A stretch of 64,000 bases of DNA from Solea solea (GCF_958295425.1 NC_081146.1:20469458-20533457), one strand, 5' to 3'. Counted from the first letter of the stretch, positions 12,982 to 24,360 are shown. Program-made: numbers and translations. Notes: a model not told the origin generated them from the letters alone.

Positions 12982-13850
12982 TTTGACTCACAGCTGGTGT
13001 TGTGCCATAAATAGCACCCCTGCCATGAAGAGCATGCCTTTCATGCACATAAAGCCAATGCCTGTTCTAGCTTTTATCAAAAAACTTTTCATTTTGTGTG
13101 AATTCTGTGTCCTGGTGAGTAAGACTTAACGTTAGGCTTATAGAGTAAAGTATTGTATAATGTAAACAAAGATGGTGTCAATTTTTCATTGCCATTACCC
13201 TGTGCAATCACTTTTATTGTAATAATTAAGCTTTAAGGAACTAATTTTAACTTAAACCACAATCTTTTCCAACACAAAAAACAACTAAACAAACCTTTGT
13301 GCTAATGACAAATAACTGTACAGTCCAACCACTTGGATTATCATGACCATGACAATAAAGATTGAGTATGACTGTTGCTGGTACAAACAGCATGTAAGGT
13401 TGAGGACTAAAATAAATACAGACACTATTGTCTGCCAGGTCTAACAGCAGAAAGACAGTCATAAAAATGGAAAATGCAGACGTATCGGAGAGTGTGAATT
13501 TACTTTCATTTCTCTGGTTTTCCCAGCTGGATTCTAGCTTTGAAATTAATGCTTCTCTCACCTTCATGCCACATTTCATTCCCTGGACTATGCAGACACT
13601 CATCCAGACTTGTGTTTATGTTAGTCCTTTCACTTTGTCATGCAGCTTGAGTTCGTCTCACACATCAATATGGGACACCTGGCAAATATGTCTCGTCTCT
13701 CAGCGGAGTCACACCTCTGAATGAGGTAGAGAGCCCATGCACACCTCTCACACGGTGTCTCCGAGGCTGTTTCCACTTTTCACACACACACACACCAAAT
13801 CTGGTACAGTAGTAGCTACTGCCATCCAGGCTTAACAGGGCTGAATAACA
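12982..13850. other. Non-coding stretch
   Basis: No gene recognised. The opposing open frames at 13247-13603 (-) and 13428-13724 (+) overlap and lack motifs, so both look like chance. A short TGACAATAAAGATTGAGTATGACTG segment near 13350 resembles the 3' tail of an L2-type LINE but is too short to call. Confidence 0.4.
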
Positions 13851-13895
13851 GTGTGTGTGTGTGTGGGGGGGGGTGGGGGGTGGGGGGGGGGGGGG
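13851..13895 (+). repeat. (GT)n plus G-rich tract with G-quadruplex potential
   Basis: Seven GT units are followed by runs of nine, six and fourteen G separated by single T residues. Four or more G-triplets with one-base loops satisfy the usual intramolecular G-quadruplex pattern on the plus strand. Confidence 0.9.
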
Positions 13896-15434
13896 TAAAA
13901 GGTCAAAAGAGCAAGATGCCAGAGATTAAATATTCTCCTACTTGCCAATTTGACATAAATAATTTAGTTTCCAATTGTCATCCATGTTTCTAATGAATAA
14001 AAAATGTTCCCATGTGTAGTTCTACACTGTCTGATTGAAAGACAAAGAGAAGGGGACAGATGGCTCTGCACTAGAGCTGTCGAGAGGACGACAGAGACCA
14101 GAGTTCAGAATAAAGAGGGAAGAATTGTTTTAAGAAGATTTGTATTCTTCTTCTGTCTGGCCGTGACTATACACGCCAAGCTCCACCTGACATCATAAAA
14201 GTCTACTAGCATGGTAGACCATAGACCTTTTGCCTGGTTTTTACCAATCACACTCAGGACCCATTGACACGACTGAACAGTGAAACTGTGGCACCAGTTG
14301 GGAGCAGTTAATTCAACATGTTCCACAACAACAACATAAAACCATCATCACGTTTTATAGCCAGTAATCTGTATTCTCCTCTGTTTTCTCTCTCCAGTAT
14401 GATCACATTTCAGCTTCAGTATCAATGCACACTGTGTACAACTTTAATACATTCAACTGCATATGCAAAGCATTTTAAATAACATTGCTGACTTTTTAGT
14501 TTTATATCATGGTTTGAAAACAAATTAGTCCACAAAAAATAATCTTATTTGTGTCCTTCTTCATGCTTCTCCGATCAGCAGAGTTCAAAAGTAACACAAG
14601 CCATTACAATTTAAATAATATGCTATTATACCAGTATCATCATACATAATGAAATCATGAAATCATGGTTTTCACTACTTGCCACCTCAGACACAGTTCA
14701 GCCGTAAGCATATCACATCCAGATCTCTCCGTTTTAATGAGGACAGTAAGAAGTTGCCAATCAGTCCCTAATCTTACTCATTAGTTCGTGAGATGACACA
14801 TTTAGGCCAATTACAAATCATCATGATGGCCTATTAAATCCAGGTGTTTTTTTCTGCGTAATTTGGCTGCATGAACTGTCGTCTAAGTACTGTAATGCTG
14901 CTGTCGTTAAGCACCTTTCCGTTTTCACCATAACCTTGTCTCTTTACTGCTGACTTGTTCACCATGGTTTCTTTTTGTTTTCGCTTCACTGTCTCTGTTC
15001 AAATAAAGGCAAAATGTCCAAAACAAAAAAACATATACAGCAATTGTAATTTTTCCTTGCATAAACAAGCACTGTGCTGCATGGCTTAAAAAAGCCGGTA
15101 CACTGTCATTTTACTGTGGCAGCCGGGAGGGAATCAAGGGCAGACTGACCTGTTGTTCTTTCCACTCGCAACCTGCAGTTTGGCTGCTGTTAGCATCCCC
15201 AGCTTCTCTCCGGGGATTGTGTTGAGGATTACAACAAGGACAGAAAACTACACTCACAGTAGCAGACACTGTGAGCAGGCACAACGAGACAAGAGCCACT
15301 GCATCATACTGTGCCGTGCCAATGAATGGGCTTACTCACACTTATACTCTTCACTGATCAGCAGAACAACAGCCATATGAACAAGCTGGTTAAAGACTGG
15401 AGCAGCTATATGGGCATGTGGGATGGTTATGGAG
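13896..15434. other. Non-coding stretch
   Basis: No gene recognised. AT-rich DNA with several short chance frames. Nothing resembling a complete mobile element was seen up to the DNA transposon that begins at about 15435. Confidence 0.4.
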
Positions 15435-15630
15435 TTGTTTCCACCGAGTGGAACGGTTCAGTTTGGTACGGTACGTAGTTTTCGTGTTTCCATTAGGAAT
15501 AGAACCAAAACAATCGGCCCCAACCGTTCCATTTCTTGGTAGCCTTCCCTTGGGTACCAGAGAGAGGGCGGAGCTAGACTCTGTCTAGGTCTGTTGTGTG
15601 ACTTTGTCGCGTTTGGTGTCGTTGTTCATC

Positions 15631-15654
15631 GTTGTACCAGCATACTGGTACAAC
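15631..15654. other. Perfect 10-bp hairpin inside the DNA transposon
   Basis: GTTGTACCAG and CTGGTACAAC are exact reverse complements separated by CATA. The hairpin lies just left of the LINE insertion point, near the middle of the reconstructed host element. Confidence 0.85.
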
Positions 15655-15661
15655 GTCATGC

Positions 15662-16482
15662 TACATATCTCATCGGAGGAACAGCAGTGGAAGTGGTCTC
15701 CAGCTTCAGGTACCATCTCAAGGACAACCTCACCTGGAGCAGCAACACTTCCAGCCTGGTCCGGAAGGCACACCAGCGCCTGTACTTCCTCAGGAGGCTG
15801 AGACGTGCTGGACTAGGAAGGTCAGCCCTTATCACCTTCTACAGATGTGTAGTGGAGAGTGTCCTGTGCTCCTGCATCACTGTGTGGCACGGCAGCTGCT
15901 CTGCAGCAGAGAAGAAGGCTCTGCAGAGAGTGGTGAAAGCTGCACAGAGAACTGTGGGCAGCAGCCTCCCCACCACCACGGACATCTTCACCTCCAGATG
16001 CAGGAAAAGGGCCACCTGCATCATGAGAGATCCCAGCCACCCAGCACAGGTAGGAGGCAGGAGGCTATGGAGCATCAAGAGCAGGACAACGAAACTGAGG
16101 AACAGCTTCTACCCTGGAGCTGTCAGACTCCTGAACTCTCTGTAGCCTTGCTGCCCCCCACGGTCTAAACTGTTTGCACAACCATCCCCCCCCCCCAGTA
16201 CTGTACGATATGGGACACCAATTTTTTTTACTTTATTTATTATACACTACCACCCTCTTAATCACACAGCACCTTACCTCCAGAGGTTTTAAAGTTTTAA
16301 ATCCTAAAACAGTTAAACTTAAAACAGTTAAACTGTTGGTTCTTTTCTTTTTTTTCTTTCTTTCTTTTTATTGCTGGGCTGAACGGGTTCTGGAGAGACT
16401 GAAATTTCGTTCTGACCTCATGTCTTAATGTGTGTTGGAATGACAATAAATAAATCTTGAATCTTGAATCTTGAATCTTAAA
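15662..16482 (+). mobile_element. 5'-truncated L2/CR1-like LINE copy
   Basis: This is a non-LTR retrotransposon fragment containing the reverse-transcriptase C-terminal region, a 3' untranslated region and a terminal short tandem repeat (CTTGAATCTTGAATCTTGAAT), as L2/CR1-type LINEs have in place of a poly-A tail. TCATGC occurs at 15656-15661 and again at 16483-16488, a plausible short target-site duplication. The element interrupts an older DNA transposon. A degraded AATAAATAAA precedes the tail. It cannot move by itself because most of the reverse transcriptase and any endonuclease are missing. Confidence 0.8.
15672..16145 (+). pseudogene. LINE ORF2 C-terminus (reverse transcriptase 3' region), defective
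   Basis: The reading frame is open for about 158 codons and ends in a stop after LRNSFYPGAVRLLNSL. It holds the usual landmarks of the fish L2-type ORF2 C-terminus: LTWSSNTSSLVRKAHQRLYFLRRLRRAGL, ITFYRCVVES, CITVWHGS, KKALQRVVKAAQRTVG (given here as separate parts) and TSRCRKRATCIMRDPSHP. Compared with the family as I remember it, two pieces are missing in frame: the FLG-V/I segment after VVSSFR, and the LF-LLPSG stretch after PSHP. The polymerase catalytic palm motifs lie upstream and are absent. The open frame continues upstream to an ATG at 15594, but that part is host-transposon sequence. Confidence 0.8.
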
Positions 16483-16600
16483 TCATGCACACCCCGCCTA
16501 CCAAGTAAAGGTACTCTTCAGTTGAAACTCTGACCGAGAGATTTACCATTCCATAACGTACCGTGCTGTACCAAACCGAACATGACCATGATGGAAACAA

Positions 16601-17859
16601 GACTACCCGGTGGTTGAGCCAGGATTCAAGTTGAGACCCTTTGCTGCGTTGTAGCTACTGATGATTTGGCAACAAGTAAATTAACATAAAGTAAAGGCCA
16701 CCACTGCAGTCATCATCAGTTGATCTCATCGCAAAGGCAGTCACATATTTTATATGGATATTAACATCATTTTTTATATGAAATGATATTTTTTCACTCA
16801 CACAAAGACAGAACCATCTTTGCATTTCTGGAAATGCAAACATTGCAAATACTAACAATCATAATATGGAACATATATATATATATGTATATATATACAG
16901 ACTTACCCTGGACCCACCCATGTGTGTAAGTACTGAACAGAGGTTTCTATGGAAGCTTGTAAAAGAGTCCATTAATTAGTCTGCCAGTTTCGATCCATGT
17001 CCAGCTTTTTCAGTTAGGGTAATTGCAACTCTCTCAGGGAAATGACCCACTCACTTGTTAAATTAGACCTTTTGCATATTCTCCGCTGTTGAACAACTCT
17101 CCCTGATTCCAATCATTGCAGAGTACTTAAATTTGCCAATTCTAGTGTGAATACTATTTATATTTAGAGGATAACAAATGTCTCGGACTTGACATGTAAC
17201 ATTTGTTTCCTAGTGGACACACATCCTGCGATCAGTGAACTAAAAGAGCCTCACTCGAAGTGAAAGTCGGAGCAGAATCTGCAGCTCAGGAAGTTGAAGT
17301 GCACATGCAGCAGAACTTTCTCTCTCACCCTCTGAAGTGATGCTGGTGCAGGAACTGGACAGATTTCCCCTAAATTGTAGCACAGGATACATGTTCAGTT
17401 AAGTATAATGTGACCCGGAGAAGAGCAGGAGATGTTGAACATTTTCCTCTAAAACTGGAGGTGGAAAACGGTGGAAGACTTCATCGCTGCGCTGTCGGCG
17501 AATGAATGCCCTTGACTCGCTCCCCAAAAGAAATGAAAGCTAACAAGTGTCCAATAAATGTCACACAAGCCATACGACTCTAATCTCTTTATGTGTGAAA
17601 GAACACGATCTTTCACTACTCCAATTTATTCACTTACACCATCATTTAACACGATTCAGTTACTATTAGCCTGGCATCCAGTGTCAGTGAAAAGTAGAAA
17701 TAGGAAACGACATCGGGGACTTTGGTACGGTTCATTCCCTTTTTGTTTTCCGTAATGTTGTAATGTAGATATATACACGGACCAAGCAGTGGCACTGCAA
17801 CACCAGCAGCAAACACAGGTCACTGCACAGAAATATAACTATACCTATAATTACGGCTA
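16601..17859. other. Non-coding stretch
   Basis: Contains an alternating (TA)n/(AT)n tract at about 16872-16898. From 17020 to 17180 the sequence (TTTTGCATATTC, CTGTTGAACAACTC) reads like conserved non-coding DNA. No exon or RNA is recognised. Confidence 0.4.
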
Positions 17860-18050
17860 TTGGCGTTTAGCAGCCTGACAGCAGAAGGGATAAAAAGAAT
17901 TTGAATAGCCATTTGTCTTCCAGAGTGGTGCATGATATAGCATCAGACTGGGGGCAATAAAGCCAATTCATTGGAGGGAATATGTTCACTCTTGGACTGA
18001 TAATTCTCTGAAAAAGACTGTTGTACTGGGCAGCCTCCAACAAACTGTGA
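17860..18050 (-). pseudogene. Decayed LINE ORF2 C-terminus on the minus strand
   Basis: Reading right to left, the reverse complement of 17861-17905 gives N-S-F-Y-P in one frame and, after a single-base shift, S-A-V-R-L-L-N-A. This matches the terminal NSFYP-x-AVRLLN motif also seen in the LINE at 16.1 kb. The upstream part (to about 18050) has lost clear homology and contains A/T insertions. It is an old, frameshifted relic inserted in the opposite orientation. The family beyond 'non-LTR LINE' is uncertain. Confidence 0.5.
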
Positions 18051-18161
18051 TAAAAAAAATAAAAAAAAATCTCCAGAAAAGACAGTGAGGTTTTTTGGAA
18101 ACATAACCGTAACCAGATTAGGAAAGAGATGAACAAGGGGTCTAGAAGCTAAAAGAAAATA

Positions 18162-18253
18162 TCAGTCAATCAATCAGTCAATCATACTTTATATATAAAT
18201 CTACCACTTTTCATACAAGGTGATGCGATTTAAAGTGCTTCACAAGATAAAAA
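18162..18253 (+). repeat. Dispersed repeat tail with (TCAA)n and CTTTATA motif
   Basis: The order CAGTCAATCAATCAGTCAATCA, ACTTTATATATAAATC, CACTTTTCATACAAGG, AAAGTGCTTCACAAGATAAAAA matches a very common fish repeat (CAATCAATCAA..CTTTATTTGTATAGCAC..AAAGTGCTTTACA). It has no coding content. A more diverged relative may lie at about 23298-23400. Confidence 0.55.
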
Positions 18254-21200
18254 CCAAAGCCTCCCCTGACCAACCACCCACTCCAATCACTCTTCACCCA
18301 CCCACACTGGATTTTTCCTGTCATTAGTAACTGCATGAATGATGATCTCTGAGCAGAGGAGGCTGCAGCTGGTCCAGGAGCCGATGGCAGCACATGTGCA
18401 CATGCCCATGCTCATGTTGCAGAGGAGCTGTGTTTGCATGCTAAAGGTGCAACGCAAACCCAATAAAATATTTAGGATAAGATTCAGGGCTTTTTTTTTT
18501 CTTCCATATTTTTTAGCTGTTTATTTTGCAACAGCATTAATGCCTCTCTCTCTCTCTCCCTCTGCCTCTGTCTCTATATATACAGTAGATATAGGTATAA
18601 ACAAGCAATTCTCCAAATTAATTTGGATTTAGCCTGAAATTCATTGTCACTAACGTACACTAACCTTTCCACTTTTATTGCTGTCAATGTTCTGAAGGAT
18701 TCTAGAGAAGCTCTCGCTCATATATCATTCAAAAGCCTGATTTATGGAGCATTTTATTCCCGAAAATGTGGCAAAATTGATTTTTTTTTTATGGCCGCCG
18801 ACAAGATTTTCTGATTTATGGAGTCATAATCCCAGTGTCCAAAATCCCCTCCGTGAAAACCTTTGGCTATGATGTGTCAACACATTGCACATGACTTTAC
18901 CTGATGTTTAGATTTCTGTTGAAAATGAAGGGGAATGAGCACAGATATAATTAAATGTGAAATAAAGTGTGTATTGAATGTGTGATTAAGGCTATGATCC
19001 CAAAAGTCTTTTTTTAATGTAAAAATTGTCAAAATAGTGTTTCTTGAACTCATAAATCAAATTTATTATTTACAATTTATGACATTTGAATGTATTTTTT
19101 TTACTTTTTGCTGGTAAATCAAATTAAAAAAAAAACACATTCACACAGATTTTGATTACAATGGATTCGGGTTCAATAAAGTAAAAACATTTAAAGTGTT
19201 TCTGTTGTGGAAACCTCACCACAGAAGGGAATATTGTTGGGAACCCCGATCTACCCTGACCCCTGAAATAAATTTATTTCAGCCTAATGACCACTCGAGG
19301 TGCTGTTATACTACATTCCACATTCGTACAGTGACTCTGCTGTACACCTGACAACCTGTCTATCATCCATACATCCCATTCAAACAGTGATTGACACCGT
19401 TTAGTGGTTTAGTGTCTTGTCCAAGTAAAATTTGACATGCAGACAAGAGGAGCAGCGTACTGGACCATCAGCTTTCTGATGCGCGTGCCTCCGCTGTCAA
19501 TCCACACCATCCGCCTCTTTGTGAATGTGCTGCTTGTGAAATATACAGCTTTATTACAATAATAAAAGTAAAGCAACAAGATTAAATGTGACTGAGAAGC
19601 AGAAAAAGTTTACTTGCAATTTCTAGTAAATTCCACGAAGATTTGTAGAGCAAGAGCCTCTACAGAGAAACAGAAAAATACTCAGACTATATAGACCATA
19701 AAGTATAGAAAAGGACACATCTGCGTTAACATATAATGTCCTTTAAATCACGCTGCATGCCGGGACACAAAACTAAGCCATGAAGTCCCAGCAACTCTCT
19801 GCAGACTGCTGCACTAAAGCTACGACAACTCATTGATCAGAACAAGGTTACAAATCAATGTATAAAGCACACAGTAATTGTTAAAATTTGTGAAGAGCTG
19901 TCCAGCCTCATCGAAGAAACATCCTTGGTCAAGAAGGTGAATGAGAACCGTGATTCCGCTCAAACCGAGAAACAGAAGTCCTCTGGAGAGACGGCAGACT
20001 GTGCCTGAAGGACGAGCATCTCAGCAGCACTTCATCAATCAGATTTATATGGCAGAGAGACCTTTGAATAAAAGGCCTCTGACAGACTGCTTGGGGTTTT
20101 TGCCAAATGACATTTAAAGGACTCTGAGAAAATGAGAAAGAAGATTCACTGGTCTGATGAGACAAGAAATTCAACTTGTTTTTCTTGACAACAAATACAG
20201 CTCATCACTTGGTTAATACCATCTCTCTCTCTCTCTCTCTCAAAGACAACGAGACCGCTCAAAAGTCAGGGAAGGACGAATGCACCTCCACACGACCTGA
20301 GACTGAGGTGAAAGTTTATATTTCATCACACCAGTGACTGCTTTATGGTCATTTACACAAGGTTAAATCACATAAAAGGCTTATTTGTATGGTTATGTTT
20401 GAAGAAAAGTACAAGCAATAATAAATCTAAAGCCAAACACTTACAACTTCAGTGTATATTCATGTACAAAAGGGAGTAAAATGGAAGAACATAGTTGGTC
20501 CTATAATTAATTATTTGCTCTTTTATTGTACTTTTATTGTACGTGCCCCTTGGTCAGGTCTCCCTCGAAAAAAAAAATGAATGGACTTCCTGGTTGAATA
20601 AAACATTTTGCTTTATTTTCTCAGTTATGTTGTGTCAAACACTATCAGAAAGCGGTTTATTCAACCTGGCTGTGGTTATTTTCCACAAACATGTTGGTGA
20701 AGCTTAATAAAAGTCTGCCTTTTGTTTACATGTAAATAAACATATTGCAGTGCATAAACAGATGCATCAGAATGAGTTGTTTTTCTTTTGTCAAGTCAAG
20801 TCAATGACCCTCTAAAACTGGAACCAAACGATCATAGAATAATATAAATATGTCATAAATGCCAGCGTGTATTAAAATGTTAAAAAGTAATTATCCATGA
20901 TTGCTATAGTTTGTCAAAATAAATTATAATTGCTTAATGGAAATAAATGAGACACGTAGGTTTCTAAAAATAAGAAAAACGACAAATTTCAGGTTCTTTT
21001 GCACTTCAAAGAGCGGATACAACACAGTGTGAAGGCATGAATTAAAGACTTGATTGAAAGAAAAGCAGAGCGTCGCCAACAGTGTTGTGTTGACCAGCTT
21101 AAATGAACTGTGCGGGCCATATCCCCACTGCTATTTACCGCCATGTTTAATTCAAAGGAAACATCCTTTATTTATTTGCTTCCTCCTCCCTAAAGAATCT

Positions 21201-21839
21201 TCATATCTTTCTTCAAATTTTCCCCAGCTGACCAGCATCCCCCTCTCTAACACACACACACACACACACACACACACTTCTTTCAGCACTTTCCCTCCCC
21301 CCACTTCCCTCTCCTCTTTAAGTAGAAATTGCTCTCTCAAAGCGATGAGGCCTGACCAAGATGTCTGGGGAAATCAAAAGGCTCCCCTCCCATTGCCGGC
21401 GCAATCCTATACATGAAAACACACGCGCAAACACACACTTGGTGAAAATCAAAAGCATAGCAAGCAATCAGGAGTTACACTGAGCCAGTGGGGGGTGTTT
21501 GAGATGCACAGATTTCCCCTCAGATTTCACAAAGGACAGATCAAGAAAATCACAGTTCAAAAGGGGAAACCTGGGGAAAAAAAACATACTAAATAAAGGA
21601 AAAAGAGACAATGATAAGATAACACACAAAAAAAACAACCCACGCCTCGTGATCCTATTGGCTTTGATGTTGCAGCACTTCCAAGAAATGCCTGAAGTTT
21701 CATACAGTCAGCAGACGCACTCTCAAAGAAAGTATTTCTGTGTTTCTGTGACGGCAACACTCAGGTGCAGCCACTTTGACACAGAATCGTGTGTAAGTCT
21801 CACTTGTAAATGAGACTCTGATCTCAAAAATCTCAAAGT
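18254..21839. other. Non-coding stretch with simple repeats
   Basis: Holds (TC)n at 18545-18560, a 20-bp perfect palindrome at 19263-19282, (TC)n at 20222-20241, and (AC)14 at 21250-21277. Open frames at 21054-21416 and elsewhere pass through the AC repeat and look random. No gene recognised. Confidence 0.45.
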
Positions 21840-22102
21840 TTAAACCTTTAACACCAAGCGGATCGCAGACGACACGTTTGCGCAAACGATTGTACATAGT
21901 TTCCATTTTTGGGCCTGTTTTTGGACATTGAGACAAAGACTCAAACAGAAGTTATTTTAAATATGTTTCATACTGTTCCTTTTAAACATGCAGTGAATTG
22001 TTCTTATTCTGGAAAAAATGGGCAAAAGCACTTAGTCACAGGCCATTTCCTGGCCCTCTTATGGTTAAAATAAGCAAAACAAGTCCAGACTTTAAGGGTT
22101 AA
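21840..22102 (+). mobile_element. TTAA-flanked MITE (piggyBac-type), internally deleted copy
   Basis: The element starts at TTAA + ACCTTTAACACC and ends at CTTTAAGGG + TTAA, giving inverted ends bounded by TTAA, the target site of piggyBac transposons. It shares ordered blocks with the copy at 45138-45689 (CGCAAACGATTGTACATAGTTTCC region, GGCCTGTTTTTGGACAT, TTATTTTAAATATGTTT, TTATTCTGGAAAA, CAAAAGCACTTAG, TATGGTTAAAATAAGCAAAA). At 263 bp it lacks the AAGCTGAGAAGTTGC section of the longer copy. No transposase is present. Confidence 0.75.
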
Positions 22103-22114
22103 TAATGCTAATTG

Positions 22115-22432
22115 TGTCATGCCCCGCCTTCCCTCCTCCCTCGTCTCCTCCTTTCTCTCCTGCTTCCACCTACAGCTTGTAATCAGCTCACCTGTGGTGG
22201 GAGCACACCTGCTCCCAATTCACTCATCAGCTCAGCCTACATATGTCCTGCTCCTGCAGTCAGTCGTCGTCAGATTGACACAGACGACTCGCCTGAAAAA
22301 CCTTGTTCACTCCAGTGCTTGTACTCACTGCTTATTGTCCTTGCCTCCAACTACTTCCGTCACGTTTGTTAAACCTTTTTTGAATAAGCAGTTAAAACTG
22401 CCACGTCTTGGGTCCTAAACTGAATCGTAACA
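22115..22432 (+). mobile_element. Solo LTR-like element
   Basis: A 318-bp unit begins TGTCATG and ends CGTAACA, so it has TG..CA termini within near-inverted ends. It is flanked by AATTG on the left and AATAG on the right, a five-base direct repeat with one mismatch, as expected for an old LTR retrotransposon insertion. The body is CT-rich, contains a CACCTG..GGGAGCA/TGCTCCC hairpin (22199-22216), and carries a GAATAAG polyadenylation-like motif before the 'GGGTCCTAAACTGAATCGTAACA' type end often seen in fish gypsy LTRs. No internal retroviral-type genes flank it, so recombination to a solo LTR is likely. Confidence 0.6.
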
Positions 22433-22611
22433 AATAGTTTTTCAATTGAGTGTGGTTGTTTGGGGGAGAGGATCTCTGTCCTGAGTCCTGACCACAGATT
22501 GAAGTCCACATTTCAGATCAGGACCCAGGACACAAACCCATACTTACATGTGTTTTATTGTGTTTATTCTCCAACTCTCTTTATTGCCTGTCAAGTTGGG
22601 TTGCAGCGTAG

Positions 22612-22715
22612 GCAGTTGTTGCCAGTTGTAGAAGTGGTAAAGGAGTATAATTCTCCCTCAGGTCATTTGATTTACATTAAGCTGAAACGTTATAATCGAA
22701 TTATTGATCAATTCC
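22612..22715 (+). repeat. Diverged copy 1 of an unnamed dispersed unit
   Basis: Contains GCAGTTGTTGCCAG at the left and TCTCCCTCAGGTCATTTGAT followed by TTACATTAAGCTGA on the right. The second block matches the copy at 25.3 kb closely (CTCAGATCAATTGATTTACATTATGCTGA). The middle section carried by the other two copies is missing. The family is not recognised; it may be an ancient SINE or MITE, or a duplicated regulatory block. Confidence 0.4.
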
Positions 22716-24324
22716 TATGAGCCCCAACATAATGTCTCTCCAAACAATATCCAAGAGTAACTCGAACAGTATATATTTAATCCACAAAGTCGTCGACCAC
22801 AGGCAAATACAGTTATTGACCCAGTGTAAACTATTTAACAGCCGAGTCCTTTTTGCTATTAATGAGATATAAACTCACACCCCGGGGCCAGTTTCTGCCT
22901 GATCAAGCACCGAAGCAGCTCAGGACAGACACAGTGGTCCGTGTTTTTTGACCTGTAACCCAGATGTGACATAAACAGGGGGAGCGACCCCGAGGGAAAC
23001 ATACACCAAATGCTCCACTGACCCAGGAAAAACATGCCACTGTGCTTTGGGCTCCTTCAGCTGCAGGGGAAAGATGACCACACAGGATGGCTCCATTTAT
23101 CTCGGAATTAATATCCATATCAATATCCAGCTCCACCTGTTCTACTCTGGTGGAGCTGCTCCAACAGTCTCACTCTCCCTGTCTCCATCCCTCTGTTTCC
23201 CCTGACGGTGCCCACTGTGTGTAAAACTTTTTTTTAACCTCCCCCATGTATTACAAATCATATTCATCCAAAAGTTTATATTGTCATTTGATGATCAATA
23301 ATAACGATCATTTATTTGCACAGTACATTTCAATATGTTGCATAAAGTGCATCACAGTGGAATTAAACTAGAGAGCCAAAATTACAAAACAGTGTTAAAC
23401 TTTAATAAGAGTAAATAGGTTAATAATAAAATCCATTGGTATTAAAAGCCATACTCAAATGTTTTGTTTTTTTTCTTTCTGAAGTTTATTAATGTTTAGA
23501 GAGCCTTCATGTCTTATAGCCTGTGGAAAATTGTTCCAATGTTGTACTTTGTTTTTACTGCCTATTTTCTTGTGCTTACAATTGTGTGTATTTAGAGCAA
23601 AGGCAGTAAAAATCTTACAGAGTGCAATACAAACCTGTCCCAGACATTAAGTTGGTATTTTTTTTCCCATAAAAAGTGGCTGGAGTCTTAATTAAAACCT
23701 ATTTGCAGGGAGGTAAACAAGGACTGAAACCAGGGAAAGTCAAATTTCAACTAAAACATCTCAAATAAGAGAAAGTCCAACAAAACGGGGACAAAATACA
23801 CACAAGTAGGAGTAAAAACTAAGAAGACTCTCATGAAATAACATAGCAAGGCAAGATATAACATGAACATCATCATGAATCCAAAAATCCACTGGTTCAT
23901 GAGCAAAATCCTAATTGTTTAACAAGAAGTCCAATAATAAAACTAAAGATCCCCTTTTAAACCTATGTAAGAAATAAATAAAGGGTAATATGACCTGTCT
24001 TCTTTCTTGTTACAAGTCTAACACCACAGTTGCCTTTTCTCTTTTTTTTTTAATTGACTGCTTCGGTGAAAAAGAATGTTGCAATAATCTCATTAGTCCA
24101 ATGAGCTGACTGCGCAGAGAGCCCTTGTCTAAGTAAATCAGACTATGTACATACACATCTACATTTGCCGTTGAAAACCGCAGTGCAAATTTGCACAGCG
24201 CCACTTTCTGAGTGCATCTGGTCCAGAGCGTCTTCCTTTTCGCATCATGCTGCTAATTTATCAGACTGATGAGTCTTTAAAGGCTGAGGACAGTGACGGA
24301 GCCTGACTGTTGTATGGACAGCAT
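22716..24324. other. Non-coding stretch
   Basis: 22790-23130 has balanced composition and reads like a conserved non-coding block. About 23298-23400 resembles the (CTTTATTTG..CATAAAGTGC) dispersed repeat. The rest is AT-rich with T-runs. No exon recognised. Confidence 0.4.

Positions 24325-24360
<36 letters not shown>

Larger units (their letters stand above)
15435..16600. mobile_element. Non-autonomous DNA transposon, split by a LINE insertion
   Basis: The two ends form long imperfect terminal inverted repeats. The left end reads TTGTTTCCACCGAGTGG, then TTCAGTTTGGTACGGTACGTA. The right end (reverse complement of 16541-16600) reads TTGTTTCCATCATGG, then TTCGGTTTGGTACAGCACGG. Removing the inserted LINE (about 15662-16482) leaves roughly 340 bp, a MITE-sized element. 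It has no transposase. Its look is like hAT-derived fish elements, but I see no clear 8-bp target duplication, so the superfamily is open. Confidence 0.7.

Noticed and set aside
15594..15671. N-terminal extension of the LINE open frame to an ATG
   Set aside because: This part is DNA-transposon sequence left of the LINE insertion point; the ATG is not the LINE start.
15632..16168. 178-codon second frame over the LINE
   Set aside because: Shadow of the true LINE frame; Gln/His-rich and without homology.
21054..21416. 120-codon frame with a Thr-His repeat
   Set aside because: The repeat is the translated AC microsatellite.
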